DNA from: Tatumella citrea
Lineage (GTDB): Bacteria > Pseudomonadota > Gammaproteobacteria > Enterobacterales > Enterobacteriaceae
Length of the DNA: 64,000 nt
Direction: 5' to 3'
Assembly: GCF_002163585.1 (NCBI RefSeq)
Contig: NZ_CP015579.1
Location: forward strand, 868,001 to 932,000
This document shows positions 48,127-57,293 of this stretch, in pieces (within the stretch, counting starts at the first letter, position 1; every line of letters begins with the position of its first letter). Made by a program: the position numbers and the translations under genes. Under the pieces are notes generated by a model that was not told where the DNA came from, did no database searches, and saw only the letters and a program-made list of their open reading frames with translations.

Positions 48127-48948
48127 ATGTTAATTGTTAATATTACTACTATTTCATCAAGACTTGATTTATGTGCAGCAACTTTATTTTCTTTAGTTTT
48201 ACAAAGTAAAAAGCCAGATAAGATAATCGTGTGGGTCTCAAAAGACAAATATCTGTCTGATGATGGAATTAACAATGTTCCTGAGTGGTTAGATAAACTC
48301 AATATTTTTGCTGATATTATTGAGTTTAAGTTTACTCGAAATACTGGCCCTTATAGAAAAATAATGCCTATACTAATGGAATGTAATGATAACGACATTC
48401 TAGTGTATGCCGACGACGATGTTATTTATGGACGAGAGTGGTTGAGTGAATTGTATTCTCATTTTTGTGAATTTTCGGGTGAGTATGTTGTTGCTTCAAG
48501 AATACGGAAAATGAGAAGAAATATATTTGGTCACTTAAGAAGTTATAATGATTTCCCTCTCGTTGCCGATTCTGAAATTTTATATAAAGATTTTATAATT
48601 ACTGGTGTCGGTGGTTGTATGTTATCCAGGAAGCATATATTAAGCAAGTTCGTCTTTACCGATGATTATTTAAGTTTAGCACCTAAGGCTGATGATATAT
48701 GGCTAAGCATTTCTATGCAACTTAGTGGTGCCAAAGTTTTACCATGTTTGAAAGCTTACTCACAAGTTCAACAGATTGAACATGACAATTTTGCCCTTAG
48801 TAGTTTCAACACACTCTTTAAAAGAAATACTAAATGGAACGCTCTAATCAGTAAAGTGAGAAATAAAGTATTAGGCTACCTTGGTTATTCATTAACCATG
48901 AATGATAAAACATTAAAGTTAGTTATTTCAAGCTTGAAGAATAAGTGA
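48127..48948 (+). CDS. Glycosyltransferase (GT2-like)
   Basis: 273 aa. It begins IVNITTISSRLDLCAATLFS, a form of GT-A start seen in EPS clusters, then KIIVWVSKDKYLSDDG and the acidic metal motif ILVYADDDVIYGREWL (about 93-108). A GGC-rich acceptor loop follows (ITGVGGCMLSRKHIL), then APKADDIWLSISMQLSG with the likely catalytic Asp pair. The subfamily is unassigned. It precedes wzx with only 5 bp between stop and preferred start. Confidence 0.75.
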   Translation: MLIVNITTISSRLDLCAATLFSLVLQSKKPDKIIVWVSKDKYLSDDGINNVPEWLDKLNIFADIIEFKFTRNTGPYRKIMPILMECNDNDILVYADDDVIYGREWLSELYSHFCEFSGEYVVASRIRKMRRNIFGHLRSYNDFPLVADSEILYKDFIITGVGGCMLSRKHILSKFVFTDDYLSLAPKADDIWLSISMQLSGAKVLPCLKAYSQVQQIEHDNFALSSFNTLFKRNTKWNALISKVRNKVLGYLGYSLTMNDKTLKLVISSLKNK

Positions 48949-48953
48949 TACAA

Positions 48954-50372
48954 ATGAGACTATTAAATAATGTAAAATGGGTATCAATTTCTCAATTAGT
49001 TAAAATTTCTAGCCAAATGCTTGGGATTTTTGTTTTTTCCAGATTTCTTTCTCCTTCTGAAATCGGACTTATGTCCATGGCTACCGTTGTTGTGAATTTT
49101 ACTAACATAATTAGAGATCTTGGTTCTTCTGCGGCAATCATTCAAAGAGAAGAAGTAACTGAAGAGTTGAAAAGATCAGTTCTTGGGTTAAATTTTATTT
49201 TTGGTTCTCTGATTTGTATCTGTATAATTATATTCTCGCATACTATTTCCATTTTTTTTAACGAATTAAGACTCGTTCCCATTTTAATTATTATTGCTTT
49301 CACTTTTCCTATAAATAGTATAACTTCTATTCATTTGGCATTATTAGAGAGGGAGTCGAAATTTCAAAAAATTGGCCTGGTTGAAATTGTCTCCTCTTTG
49401 GTTTCGTTATTCACAGCCATCATTCTATGTATCTCAGGTTTTGGTGTCTACAGCTTAGTTGTTCAAGTAGTTTTATATTCAATTCTTAGCGCTTTTGGTT
49501 TTGTTGTATCCTCTCAATGGAAGAGCGCTATTAGTTTTAATTTTTTTGCTGTAAAAGAGTTGTTATCTTTTACTTCTGGGCTTGTCGCATTTAATTTCAT
49601 TAATTATTTTTCCAGGAATGCGGATCAAATTATTATTGGGAGATTTTCTAATGCATCCACTCTAGGGCAATATTCTCTTTCTTACAGGTTAATGCTCTTC
49701 CCTGTGCAGAACATTACATTTGTTTTGACACGCTCACTTTATCCTATCCTTAGTCGATTACAAAATGATAAAAATGCTGCTTTTAACTCGTATATGCAAG
49801 TTGTCAAAGCCATTTCTATATTAACTCCGCCTTTGATGTTAGGTTTATCTTCTGTAAGCGTCGAATTTGTTCGTTTTTTCTTTGGTCCTAAATGGGATAT
49901 GGTTCCAGGATTGATCTTTTGGCTTGCCCCTGTGGCTATTATGCAATCTTTTGTAAGTACTACAGGGTCAGTTTTTATGGCCAATGGAAAAACTAATGTT
50001 CTTGTGTCAATAAGTATTTATAACGCTATTCTTCAAGTTGGTGCTTTTATTATTGGTGGTTTCTTTGGTGTTTTTTGGCTAGTCAAACTTTATTTTATTG
50101 CTAATGTTTTGATGTTTTTTCCTAACATGTATCTGGCAGTAAAAATGTTACATGGCAGTTTTGTTAAGTTTTTATCTGTAATTATAATTCCAATTTGTTG
50201 TGCCTTGATAATGTATATCATAGTGCTATTTTCGAAAATTCATTTCTTATCAGGTGTAGGTGAGGTGGTTAACCTTGTTGCCTCTATTTTACTGGGGGTT
50301 GTGGTATATTCATTATTAATTGTCTTGGTTGAACGAAAGTGGGTAATGAGTTCTTTAAAGTTTAAACGATAA
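48954..50372 (+). CDS. wzx: Repeat-unit flippase (Wzx, MOP/PST family)
   Basis: 472 aa inner-membrane protein with about 12-14 helices of the Polysacc_synt_3 type (WzxC/AmsL-like). Conserved features: VKWVSISQLVKISSQMLGIF at the start, RFLSPSEIGLMSMATVVVNF, RDLGSSAAIIQRE and FSRNADQIIIGRF near residue 215, plus LLERESKFQKIG. It flips undecaprenyl-PP-linked repeat units to the periplasm. ATG at 48954; GTG at 48945 is an alternative that overlaps the previous stop. It is the last gene of the EPS operon. Confidence 0.93.
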   Translation: MRLLNNVKWVSISQLVKISSQMLGIFVFSRFLSPSEIGLMSMATVVVNFTNIIRDLGSSAAIIQREEVTEELKRSVLGLNFIFGSLICICIIIFSHTISIFFNELRLVPILIIIAFTFPINSITSIHLALLERESKFQKIGLVEIVSSLVSLFTAIILCISGFGVYSLVVQVVLYSILSAFGFVVSSQWKSAISFNFFAVKELLSFTSGLVAFNFINYFSRNADQIIIGRFSNASTLGQYSLSYRLMLFPVQNITFVLTRSLYPILSRLQNDKNAAFNSYMQVVKAISILTPPLMLGLSSVSVEFVRFFFGPKWDMVPGLIFWLAPVAIMQSFVSTTGSVFMANGKTNVLVSISIYNAILQVGAFIIGGFFGVFWLVKLYFIANVLMFFPNMYLAVKMLHGSFVKFLSVIIIPICCALIMYIIVLFSKIHFLSGVGEVVNLVASILLGVVVYSLLIVLVERKWVMSSLKFKR

Positions 50373-51233
50373 TTAACAATGGCTAGTTGGATTAAATCAA
50401 CTCTAAAGTTAACCTTTATATTTATGTATATAAATCATGACCTTTGCTTGTCTTCTTCTTGATTTCTTATAACTTCATCTGTCGGCTTCCAAGTACTGGT
50501 TATAATTATTTTTGGTGTTCTGCTAAAAGCATCTGTAATACTGCAGGTGCTGTGTTGCACCTCATCTCCTCTAAAGTTATCTATTAAACACTTCCCTGAA
50601 GTTTGGATTCTCTGTACATTACCCCCCCCAGTATTTAAAAGATATTATATATATTCAGAAGCAAATAATATGTTATGTTAGTATGCTGCAATGTATTAAT
50701 CTATTAAGTCCCTCATTATACCAGTATTATTACCAGAAATAGTATAGGAAAACTTTTGTAGTATCGTCTTCATCCTATTTTTTTTGATATGTAATTATTG
50801 TTTTTCTGCATTAGATATTCCATCGATGTTTCTTTATTTATTCGTTGATAGGTGTTAATCATGATTCCTAATAGAGATTTGCCATTAGTTATACATACTT
50901 CATTAATAATATTAAATTTTAAACATAAAGTTTTATCAAGACATCCTGTGGCCAAACGTTTTATAAATCCATTCTTAATCTTTTGATTAGTAGTATGATA
51001 GTTGAGAAATATCCTGAGACTGCTACTGATAATCATTTTTTACTATAAATAATGTGAAGTCGACTAATTTAATAATTTAAACCGACCACTCTTGTTTTTC
51101 TGGAATTAGTTTGTAAACCTGAGCTATAGACCCGTAACTGAGTTTACCCTGACAATGTTCACTGTATCAGCAAATATTACCATTCCTCTCTCAGCACACA
51201 TCTTTATAAGCTTTAGTAAAAAAACATTAATGT
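50373..51233. other. AT-rich gap after the EPS operon
   Basis: About 860 bp before the Fur box. No galF/galE, tRNA or insertion-sequence end was recognised. The only frame of note is the 88-codon one listed separately. It is probably decayed DNA at the right edge of the acquired block; no T-rich terminator was found directly behind wzx. Confidence 0.5.
50770..51036 (-). CDS. Unrecognised 88-codon ORF
   Basis: Starts with ATG (complement of 51034-51036) and encodes a Lys/Asn/Ile-rich peptide with a basic segment NQKIKNGFIKRLATG and a C-terminal YLMQKNNNYISKKIG. There is no Shine-Dalgarno upstream, and the composition simply mirrors the AT-rich DNA. It could be a small regulator, a gene remnant or noise. 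I do not recognise it. Confidence 0.22.
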   Translation of the reverse strand: MIISSSLRIFLNYHTTNQKIKNGFIKRLATGCLDKTLCLKFNIINEVCITNGKSLLGIMINTYQRINKETSMEYLMQKNNNYISKKIG

Positions 51234-51252
51234 GATAATGATTGTCATTTAC
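51234..51252 (+). promoter_or_regulatory. Fur box upstream of the P19-type gene
   Basis: GATAATGATTGTCATTTAC matches 15 of 19 positions of the Fur consensus, with the first nine exact. It is 86 bp before the start codon. Iron repression of the gene is the expected outcome. Confidence 0.72.
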
Positions 51253-51337
51253 ATCTGTTTTTGTTGGCTTTAGGTTGCCTGCGGGGCTGGCGCATGGTGT
51301 ACCAGCCGAGAGCTAACTGTCAGGAGCGGTAAGCAGA

Positions 51338-51856
51338 ATGAAATCTTCAAAGTTACTAATCAGTGTGGCGCTGGGATCAGTAATGTTTTCAGGGGCGGTT
51401 TTTGCCAAAGAGTATCCGATTGGCGGGCCTGTCGAACATGAGGGTATGCAGATTGCTTCCTCTTATCTGCTAAACATTGAGACCAGCCCGTCGCCACAAT
51501 CGATGGTGATGGGGAAAGATGTGATCCATCTCGAAACTGATGTCCATGCGACTAAAGGTAATCAATGGGGCTTTTCTGAAGGTGAATGGATCCCTTATCT
51601 ATCGGTCGATTATGTGGTTCAGAAGCAGGGGGATAGTAACTTCCTGGAATTTGGTCAGTTGTTACCTATGTCAGCGGATGACGGAGCTCATTACGCCCAC
51701 AGTGTTAAAATGGCCGGTGCCGGTACCTATAAAGTTACTCTGAAATACAATGCCCCTGATGAGGCGGGCTATGCCCGGCACATCGATAAAGCCACCGGTA
51801 TTCCACAGTGGTTTGCGCCATTCACCGAAACCTTCACCTTTCATTATCCACAGTAA
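51338..51856 (+). CDS. P19/FetP-family periplasmic iron-uptake protein
   Basis: 172 aa with a signal peptide cleaved after SGAVFA (residue 23). The mature N-terminus KEYPIGGPVEHEGMQIASSY is characteristic of the P19/Tp34 (Iron_transport) family. These dimeric copper- and iron-binding periplasmic proteins work with an Ftr1-type permease (FetMP). Met and His ligands are visible in EHEGM and in DGAHYAHSVKM. A Fur box lies upstream. No FetM/Ftr1-like permease follows: the next gene is manA. The partner must be elsewhere or absent. Composition is back to genome-typical. Confidence 0.88.
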   Translation: MKSSKLLISVALGSVMFSGAVFAKEYPIGGPVEHEGMQIASSYLLNIETSPSPQSMVMGKDVIHLETDVHATKGNQWGFSEGEWIPYLSVDYVVQKQGDSNFLEFGQLLPMSADDGAHYAHSVKMAGAGTYKVTLKYNAPDEAGYARHIDKATGIPQWFAPFTETFTFHYPQ

Positions 51857-51865
51857 CTGTTTTCA

Positions 51866-51887
51866 GGCCTGTCTGTGCGGGCAGGCC
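51866..51887 (+). terminator. Hairpin after the P19-type gene
   Basis: GGCCTGTC and GGCAGGCC (one G-U pair) enclose a 6-nt loop 9 bp after the stop. No T-run follows, so it is a probable but not classical terminator. Confidence 0.45.
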
Positions 51888-52319
51888 GCTAATCAGTCAT
51901 CCGCAATTCCTCAGAACCACTTTCCCGTCTTATCTGGTTGGCTTTGTCTGGTTCTCTTCCTGAGTATTTTTATCCTGCACCGTTCCCCGTTTTTCCGCTG
52001 TAACCTTTCAAATATTCAGTCACTATTTTTCCCTGTAATCATTACCCGCTGTCCGGATACATTTTCCCTGTGCCTGATGTAAAGACGTAACTAAACACCG
52101 TCGCCGGTTTTATTTTAGCGTCAGGTTTTTTTCAGATTATTTCCCACTGTTTTCGGGGTGCTCTGCTTTTGCAAATAGTGCCCTGATGGTATTTATTTAA
52201 TAAATATTTGCGCCAGATCTCATGTTTGTTGGTTAGCGTTGGTTTACTACCGGTTTACGGTAATTAATGTTTTATATTTTGACCGGAGTCCAAACGGGCA
52301 GATGCAACAAGGAACAGTG
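51888..52319 (+). other. P19-manA intergenic region
   Basis: About 430 bp, pyrimidine-rich, no supported gene. It presumably holds the manA promoter; I could not identify boxes reliably. Confidence 0.45.
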
Positions 52320-53495
52320 ATGAATAAATTAATTAATACCATTCAGCATTATGACTGGGGCAGTAAAACTGCATTAACTGAGTTATACGGTATTGATAAT
52401 CCTGAAAATCTGCCGATGGCCGAATTATGGATGGGGGCGCATCCGGATGCCAGTTCGCAGATTTTTGTGGCCGGTAAACCCGTCAGTCTGGCGGAGCTGA
52501 TTAGCCAACAACCGCAGCAATTGCTCGGCGAAAGCGTGGCCCGCCGCTTTGGCGGGTTGCCTTTTTTATTCAAAGTATTATGTGCGGGCGGTCCTCTGTC
52601 AGTACAGGTGCATCCTGATAAACAGGCCGCTGAACAGGGTTATGCTCGCGAGAACCAGGCAGGTATCCCGTTAAGTTCACCACTGCGTAACTATAAAGAT
52701 AACAACCATAAACCCGAGCTGGTGTTTGCCCTGACTCCGTTCAGAGCAATGAATGGTTTTCGGCCGCCGGAACAGATTGCCGGATTGCTGGAACCGCTTA
52801 CCGAAGCACATCCGCAAATTTCTGCCTTTATCGCTCAGCCGGATACGGCGGGGCTAAAAGCTCTGTTTGCTGCCTTACTCTCATTGCAGGGCAGTGAGGC
52901 GGAATTGGCATTGCAAAGGCTGGCTGAAGTCAGTGCTCACTTGCCGGGAGACCCCTGGCAGACGGTACGCAGCCTGCAACATTCCTACCCGGCAGATATG
53001 GGGCAGTTTATGCCATTGTTGCTTAACGTGGTGGTATTGCAGCCGGGTCAGGCGATGTTTCTGTATGCTAAAACACCGCATGCTTATTTGCAGGGGAGCG
53101 GGCTGGAGATTATGGCTAACTCCAATAATGTTCTGCGTGCCGGGCTGACTCCTAAGCATATCGATATTCCTGAACTGCTGAAAAATGTTGAATTTGTGAG
53201 TTGTCCTGAGGAACAGCTGCTGACCCGGCCAGTTATTTCACAGAATGAAATTAGTTTTCCGGTACCGGTCGATGATTTTAGTTTTGCTATCCATCAGCTG
53301 CAGCCCGCGCCACAGGCGCTGTCCTGGCCCGGACCTCGTATCATTTTCTGTCTGGAAGGCACTGCCCGTTGTCAGTGCTCTGGCCAGGAACTGACCCTGC
53401 AGCCCGGGGAATCTGCATTTATTCCGGCAACGGAAGGCCCTTTACTGGTGAGTGGCCAGGGCCGGCTTGCCGGAGCCTGCTGCGAAGTTCACTAA
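52320..53495 (+). CDS. manA: Mannose-6-phosphate isomerase, class I
   Basis: Interconverts mannose 6-phosphate and fructose 6-phosphate; Zn enzyme, cytosolic. The protein is 391 aa, the E. coli length. Zn ligands are recognisable in SVQVHPDKQAA (Gln/His, about 95-105), NHKPELVFALTPF (Glu, about 134) and TPHAYLQGSGLE (His, about 255). ATG at 52320 follows AAGGAACAGTG. It lies 417 bp ahead of manXYZ, the PTS that produces its substrate. Confidence 0.97.
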   Translation: MNKLINTIQHYDWGSKTALTELYGIDNPENLPMAELWMGAHPDASSQIFVAGKPVSLAELISQQPQQLLGESVARRFGGLPFLFKVLCAGGPLSVQVHPDKQAAEQGYARENQAGIPLSSPLRNYKDNNHKPELVFALTPFRAMNGFRPPEQIAGLLEPLTEAHPQISAFIAQPDTAGLKALFAALLSLQGSEAELALQRLAEVSAHLPGDPWQTVRSLQHSYPADMGQFMPLLLNVVVLQPGQAMFLYAKTPHAYLQGSGLEIMANSNNVLRAGLTPKHIDIPELLKNVEFVSCPEEQLLTRPVISQNEISFPVPVDDFSFAIHQLQPAPQALSWPGPRIIFCLEGTARCQCSGQELTLQPGESAFIPATEGPLLVSGQGRLAGACCEVH

Positions 53496-53912
53496 ATTAT
53501 TTATGCTGGCGGCAGAGATAACTCTGCCTGCCTGTTTTTATTGATATCCGGAACCCCGTTCTCATTTTTTGATTCTGCTAAAAGACATCTCTTTATAAAT
53601 CATTATTATAAATATATTCGCTTCGCTGCTGTTAACTCAGTAACAGGATCTGAACTCTGGTTATTTTTCTTTAACCGGTTTGTTATAAATACTTCACTTT
53701 GTCGAAATGTATTACTTTTAATAATGTCAGGTATCAGACAAGGTCTATTTATTCCCTCAATTTACTGCGCTTCATCACATAATTTATTTTTTTTAGAGCA
53801 TAAAATAACTCTGTCAATGAATACACTTTCCTGACACCTGCGTGGCTTTTCTATCATAACAATGACAGGTGCGGGACCTTTGAGAAAGATGTAGTTCAAC
53901 GGGAGGTAGCAA
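53496..53912 (+). promoter_or_regulatory. manA-manXYZ intergenic region
   Basis: About 417 bp, AT-rich, without a supported gene; a 97-codon frame at 53541-53834 has no start signal or family resemblance. It must contain the manXYZ promoter. I saw no strong CRP or Mlc box. Confidence 0.45.
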
Positions 53913-54887
53913 GTGACTATTGCTATTGTGATTGGTACTCATGGTTGGGCAGCTGAACAACTACTGAAGACCACAGAAATGCTTTTAGGCGAACAGGGAA
54001 ACGTCGGCTGGATTGACTTTGTTCCCGGTGAGAATGCTGACACGTTAATTGAAAAATATACTGCGAGGTTAACTGAGCTCGATACCAGTGAGGGAGTACT
54101 GTTCCTGGTGGATACCTGGGGAGGCAGCCCGTTTAATGCGGCCAGCCGCATTGTGGTGGATAAAGAGAATTACGAAGTGATTGCCGGGGTTAACGTGCCA
54201 ATGCTGGTCGAAACCTTTATGGCAAGAGATGATAACCCGACCTTTGCCGAACTGGTGGATCTGGCACTGGAAACCGGCCGTGAAGGGGTGCGCGCCCTGA
54301 AACATCAGCCAGAAGAAGCGACTGCCCCTGTGGCCGCGCCTCAGGCAGTGAAACCTGCCGTTGCAGCACCGGTGAAACCGATGTCCGCCAGTGATTATAT
54401 GACCATAGGTCTGGCACGTATCGATGACCGTCTGATCCATGGTCAGGTAGCGACCCGCTGGACCAAAGAAACCAATGTTTCGCGCATTATTGTGGTCAGC
54501 GATGAAGTGGCTGCTGATCAGGTGCGTAAAACATTGCTGACCCAGGTAGCTCCTCCCGGAGTGACTGCCCATGTCGTTGATATCGCCAAGATGCTGCGGG
54601 TTTATAACAACCCTAAATATGCCGGTCAGCGGGTCATGCTGCTGTTTACCAATCCAACGGATGTTGAACGACTGGTGGATGGGGGAGTAAAAATCACCAG
54701 CGTGAATATCGGGGGTATGGCATTCCGTCAGGGTAAAACCCAGGTGAATAATGCAGTTTCTGTGGATGAGAAAGATATTGAGGCGTTCAAAAAACTTAAT
54801 GCCAGGGGCATTGAGCTGGAAGTGCGGAAGGTCTCAACTGATCAGAAACTAAAAATGATGGATCTTATCGGCAAAGTGAGCCAGTAA
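53913..54887 (+). CDS. manX: PTS mannose-specific EIIAB component
   Basis: 324 aa fusion of IIA and IIB. The IIA phospho-His is in IVIGTHGWAAEQL (about residue 10). An Ala/Pro/Val-rich linker (about 133-155) precedes IIB with its phospho-His in IARIDDRLIHGQV-type sequence (GLARIDDRLIHGQVATRW). Start is GTG, as in E. coli, after GGGAGGT. It receives phosphate from HPr and drives ManYZ uptake of mannose, glucose and amino sugars. First gene of manXYZ. Confidence 0.97.
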   Translation: MTIAIVIGTHGWAAEQLLKTTEMLLGEQGNVGWIDFVPGENADTLIEKYTARLTELDTSEGVLFLVDTWGGSPFNAASRIVVDKENYEVIAGVNVPMLVETFMARDDNPTFAELVDLALETGREGVRALKHQPEEATAPVAAPQAVKPAVAAPVKPMSASDYMTIGLARIDDRLIHGQVATRWTKETNVSRIIVVSDEVAADQVRKTLLTQVAPPGVTAHVVDIAKMLRVYNNPKYAGQRVMLLFTNPTDVERLVDGGVKITSVNIGGMAFRQGKTQVNNAVSVDEKDIEAFKKLNARGIELEVRKVSTDQKLKMMDLIGKVSQ

Positions 54888-54937
54888 CCCCTGGCTGCTG
54901 TGTCGCATTATCAGTTTAACCTCACAGGAGAAGTACA

Positions 54938-55735
54938 ATGGAGATAACCACCCTTCAGATTGTACTGATATTCATCGTTGCCTGTATTTCCGGCATGGAG
55001 TCGATACTTGATGAGTTTCAGTTCCACCGTCCTCTGGTGGCCTGTACCTTAGTGGGTATAGTCCTGGGTGATATGAAAACCGGGATTATTATCGGCGGTA
55101 CTTTAGAAATGATTGCTCTGGGCTGGATGAATATCGGTGCTGCTGTAGCTCCGGATGCTGCCCTGGCTTCAATTATATCTACCATCCTGGTTATTGCCGG
55201 GCATCAGGGTATCGGTGCCGGTATCGCGCTGGCCATTCCACTGGCCGCTGCCGGCCAGGTATTAACTATTATTGTTCGTACCATTACCGTCGGTTTCCAG
55301 CATGCTGCTGATAAGGCGGCGAATAACGGCAACCTGACGGCATTGTCCTGGATACACGTTTCGGCGTTGTTGTTGCAGGCAATGCGTATTGCAATACCTG
55401 CGGTCATTGTCGCTATTTCGGTCGGTACCAGTGAAGTTCAGGCTATGCTGAATTCCATTCCGGAAGTTGTCACTAATGGTCTGAACATCGCAGGCGGTAT
55501 GATAGTCGTCGTCGGTTACGCCATGGTGATTAATATGATGCGTGCCGGCTACCTGATGCCTTTCTTTTACCTTGGTTTTGTCACTGCAGCGTTCACTAAT
55601 TTCAACCTGGTGGCGCTGGGTGTTATCGGCGCGGTGATGGCGGTGCTGTATATCCAGCTCAGCCCTAAATATAACCGTTCTGCGGCACCTGCGGCGGCGG
55701 CAGCAAACAACGACCTTGATAACGAATTAGATTAA
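54938..55735 (+). CDS. manY: PTS mannose-specific EIIC component
   Basis: 265 aa (266 in E. coli), inner-membrane translocation subunit. It begins MEITTLQIVLIFIVACISGM with the family ESILDEFQFHRP segment and several Gly/Ala-rich helices. It sits 50 bp after manX and 12 bp before the manZ start. Confidence 0.97.
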   Translation: MEITTLQIVLIFIVACISGMESILDEFQFHRPLVACTLVGIVLGDMKTGIIIGGTLEMIALGWMNIGAAVAPDAALASIISTILVIAGHQGIGAGIALAIPLAAAGQVLTIIVRTITVGFQHAADKAANNGNLTALSWIHVSALLLQAMRIAIPAVIVAISVGTSEVQAMLNSIPEVVTNGLNIAGGMIVVVGYAMVINMMRAGYLMPFFYLGFVTAAFTNFNLVALGVIGAVMAVLYIQLSPKYNRSAAPAAAAANNDLDNELD

Positions 55736-55747
55736 GAGGTGAGAGAA

Positions 55748-56596
55748 ATGGTTGATACAGCTCGTCCGACAGAGAAAAAACTCACCCCCGGCGATATTCG
55801 TGGTGTCTTTATCCGTTCAAACCTGTTTCAGGGCTCATGGAACTTTGAACGTATGCAGGCGCTGGGGTTCTGTTTTTCGATGGTTCCGGCTATCCGCCGG
55901 TTGTATCCGGAAAATAACGATGCCCGCCGTCAGGCGATTAAGCGTCATCTGGAATTCTTTAACACCCATCCATATGTGGCGGCGCCGGTACTGGGCGTTA
56001 CACTGGCGATGGAAGAACAACGTGCCAACGGCGCGGCAATCGATGATGCTGCGATTAACGGTATCAAAGTCGGACTGATGGGCCCGCTGGCCGGGGTAGG
56101 TGACCCGATCTACTGGGGGACTGTGCGTCCGGTATTTGCGGCACTTGGGGCAGGTATTGCGATGAGTGGTAGCCTGCTCGGGCCATTACTGTTCTTTGTG
56201 TTGTTTAATATTGTGCGCCTGCTGACCCGTTATTACGGTGTGGCTTACGGATATCGTAAAGGGATTGATATCGTCAAAGATATGGGCGGTGGCTTCCTGC
56301 AAAAACTGACGGAAGGAGCGTCGATTCTCGGCTTATTTGTCATGGGGGCTTTGGTTAACAAATGGACCCATGTGAATATTCCGTTAGTGGTCTCAACCAT
56401 TAAAGACCCGAACGGCGCTGAGCATGTGACCACAGTTCAGACTATTATCGACCAGTTGATGCCGGGTCTGGTACCGTTACTGTTAACCTTCGCCTGTATG
56501 TGGTTGCTGCGTAAGAAAGTGAATGCGCTGTGGATCATTATTGGCTTCTTCGTTATCGGTATTGTGGGTTATGCCATAGGATTACTGGGTCTTTAA
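55748..56596 (+). CDS. manZ: PTS mannose-specific EIID component
   Basis: 282 aa, inner-membrane partner of ManY. Conserved blocks: RGVFIRSNLFQGSWNFERMQ, LGFCFSMVPAIRRLYP, GLMGPLAGVGDP and the C-terminal helices. ATG at 55748 is preferred over GTG at 55739 because GAGGTGAGAG then serves as its ribosome-binding site and the N-terminus matches E. coli. A strong terminator follows. Confidence 0.97.
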   Translation: MVDTARPTEKKLTPGDIRGVFIRSNLFQGSWNFERMQALGFCFSMVPAIRRLYPENNDARRQAIKRHLEFFNTHPYVAAPVLGVTLAMEEQRANGAAIDDAAINGIKVGLMGPLAGVGDPIYWGTVRPVFAALGAGIAMSGSLLGPLLFFVLFNIVRLLTRYYGVAYGYRKGIDIVKDMGGGFLQKLTEGASILGLFVMGALVNKWTHVNIPLVVSTIKDPNGAEHVTTVQTIIDQLMPGLVPLLLTFACMWLLRKKVNALWIIIGFFVIGIVGYAIGLLGL

Positions 56597-56610
56597 TCTG
56601 TAATAGTGTT

Positions 56611-56638
56611 GCGGGGGCAAATTGCCCCCGCTGTTTTT
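56611..56638 (+). terminator. Rho-independent terminator of manXYZ
   Basis: GCGGGGGC, loop AAATT, GCCCCCGC (the arms can extend by AA/TT), followed by TGTTTTT. It lies 15 bp after manZ and 10 bp before yobD, so yobD may be read only by leak-through or from its own promoter. Confidence 0.92.
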
Positions 56639-56648
56639 GGGAGTGTTT

Positions 56649-57110
56649 ATGTCGCTGACCGAGGGTATTTTGTTACTGTTTGCCGTCTGCCTGACTGGCT
56701 GGTTACTGTTTGATGAAGTGGTCACCGGCTGGCTGAAGGGGCCGACAACGCTGAAAGTAGGGTTGTTACGTGGCAAACGGATTGACGGTACTATTTTTAT
56801 CGGGCTGGTAGCGATATTGCTGTACAACAATATTAATCACCAGGGGTCAGCGCTGACCAACTGGCTGCTGTCGGTGCTGCTGCTGGCAGGGGTCTACATG
56901 ATATGGCTGCGCCGTCCGATGCTGTTATTTAAACCGGATGGGTTCTGGTTCTCTTCGCTGTATATTCCTTACTCGCGGATTCAGAAAATTAATCTGTCAG
57001 AGGATGGGGTATTAGTCATTAGCCTCGAATCACGTAATTTGCTGATCCGCGTACGAAACATTGATGATCTTGAACAGATTTACCGTACTATGGTGGCAAC
57101 GCACGGCTGA
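56649..57110 (+). CDS. yobD: DUF986 inner-membrane protein YobD
   Basis: 153 aa (152 in E. coli) with three predicted helices (about 5-20, 55-72, 78-95) and a soluble tail containing YSRIQKINLSEDGVLVISLE and LLIRVRNIDDLEQIY, as in E. coli YobD. Function unknown. The position directly behind manXYZ is conserved. ATG at 56649 with GGGAG upstream. Confidence 0.9.
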   Translation: MSLTEGILLLFAVCLTGWLLFDEVVTGWLKGPTTLKVGLLRGKRIDGTIFIGLVAILLYNNINHQGSALTNWLLSVLLLAGVYMIWLRRPMLLFKPDGFWFSSLYIPYSRIQKINLSEDGVLVISLESRNLLIRVRNIDDLEQIYRTMVATHG

Positions 57111-57293
57111 AAGCCGTGTTTTAGTGCGCTTTGTTACCCTCAACTGATTCCTCCTGATTCCTAAAAGCACAAAAAATCTCATAATTTGTTTGGTTGTTGT
57201 GGCTGGCAGCGGCACAATAGTGTCCATTATTCCGCTCTGCCTGAGCATCGCAGAGTCTGGCAGTTTTATGCTTACTCAATGGACGTATGTACT

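Noticed and set aside
50770..51036. LuxR/RcsA-type regulator near the EPS locus
   Set aside because: I tried to fit a helix-turn-helix signature to this ORF and could not; it is kept only as an unrecognised low-confidence ORF.
51750..52082. 110-codon frame overlapping the end of the P19-type gene
   Set aside because: Out-of-frame shadow of the real gene with a non-conserved tail.
53541..53834. 97-codon frame before manX
   Set aside because: No Shine-Dalgarno, low-complexity aromatic-rich translation of AT-rich DNA, no recognised family.
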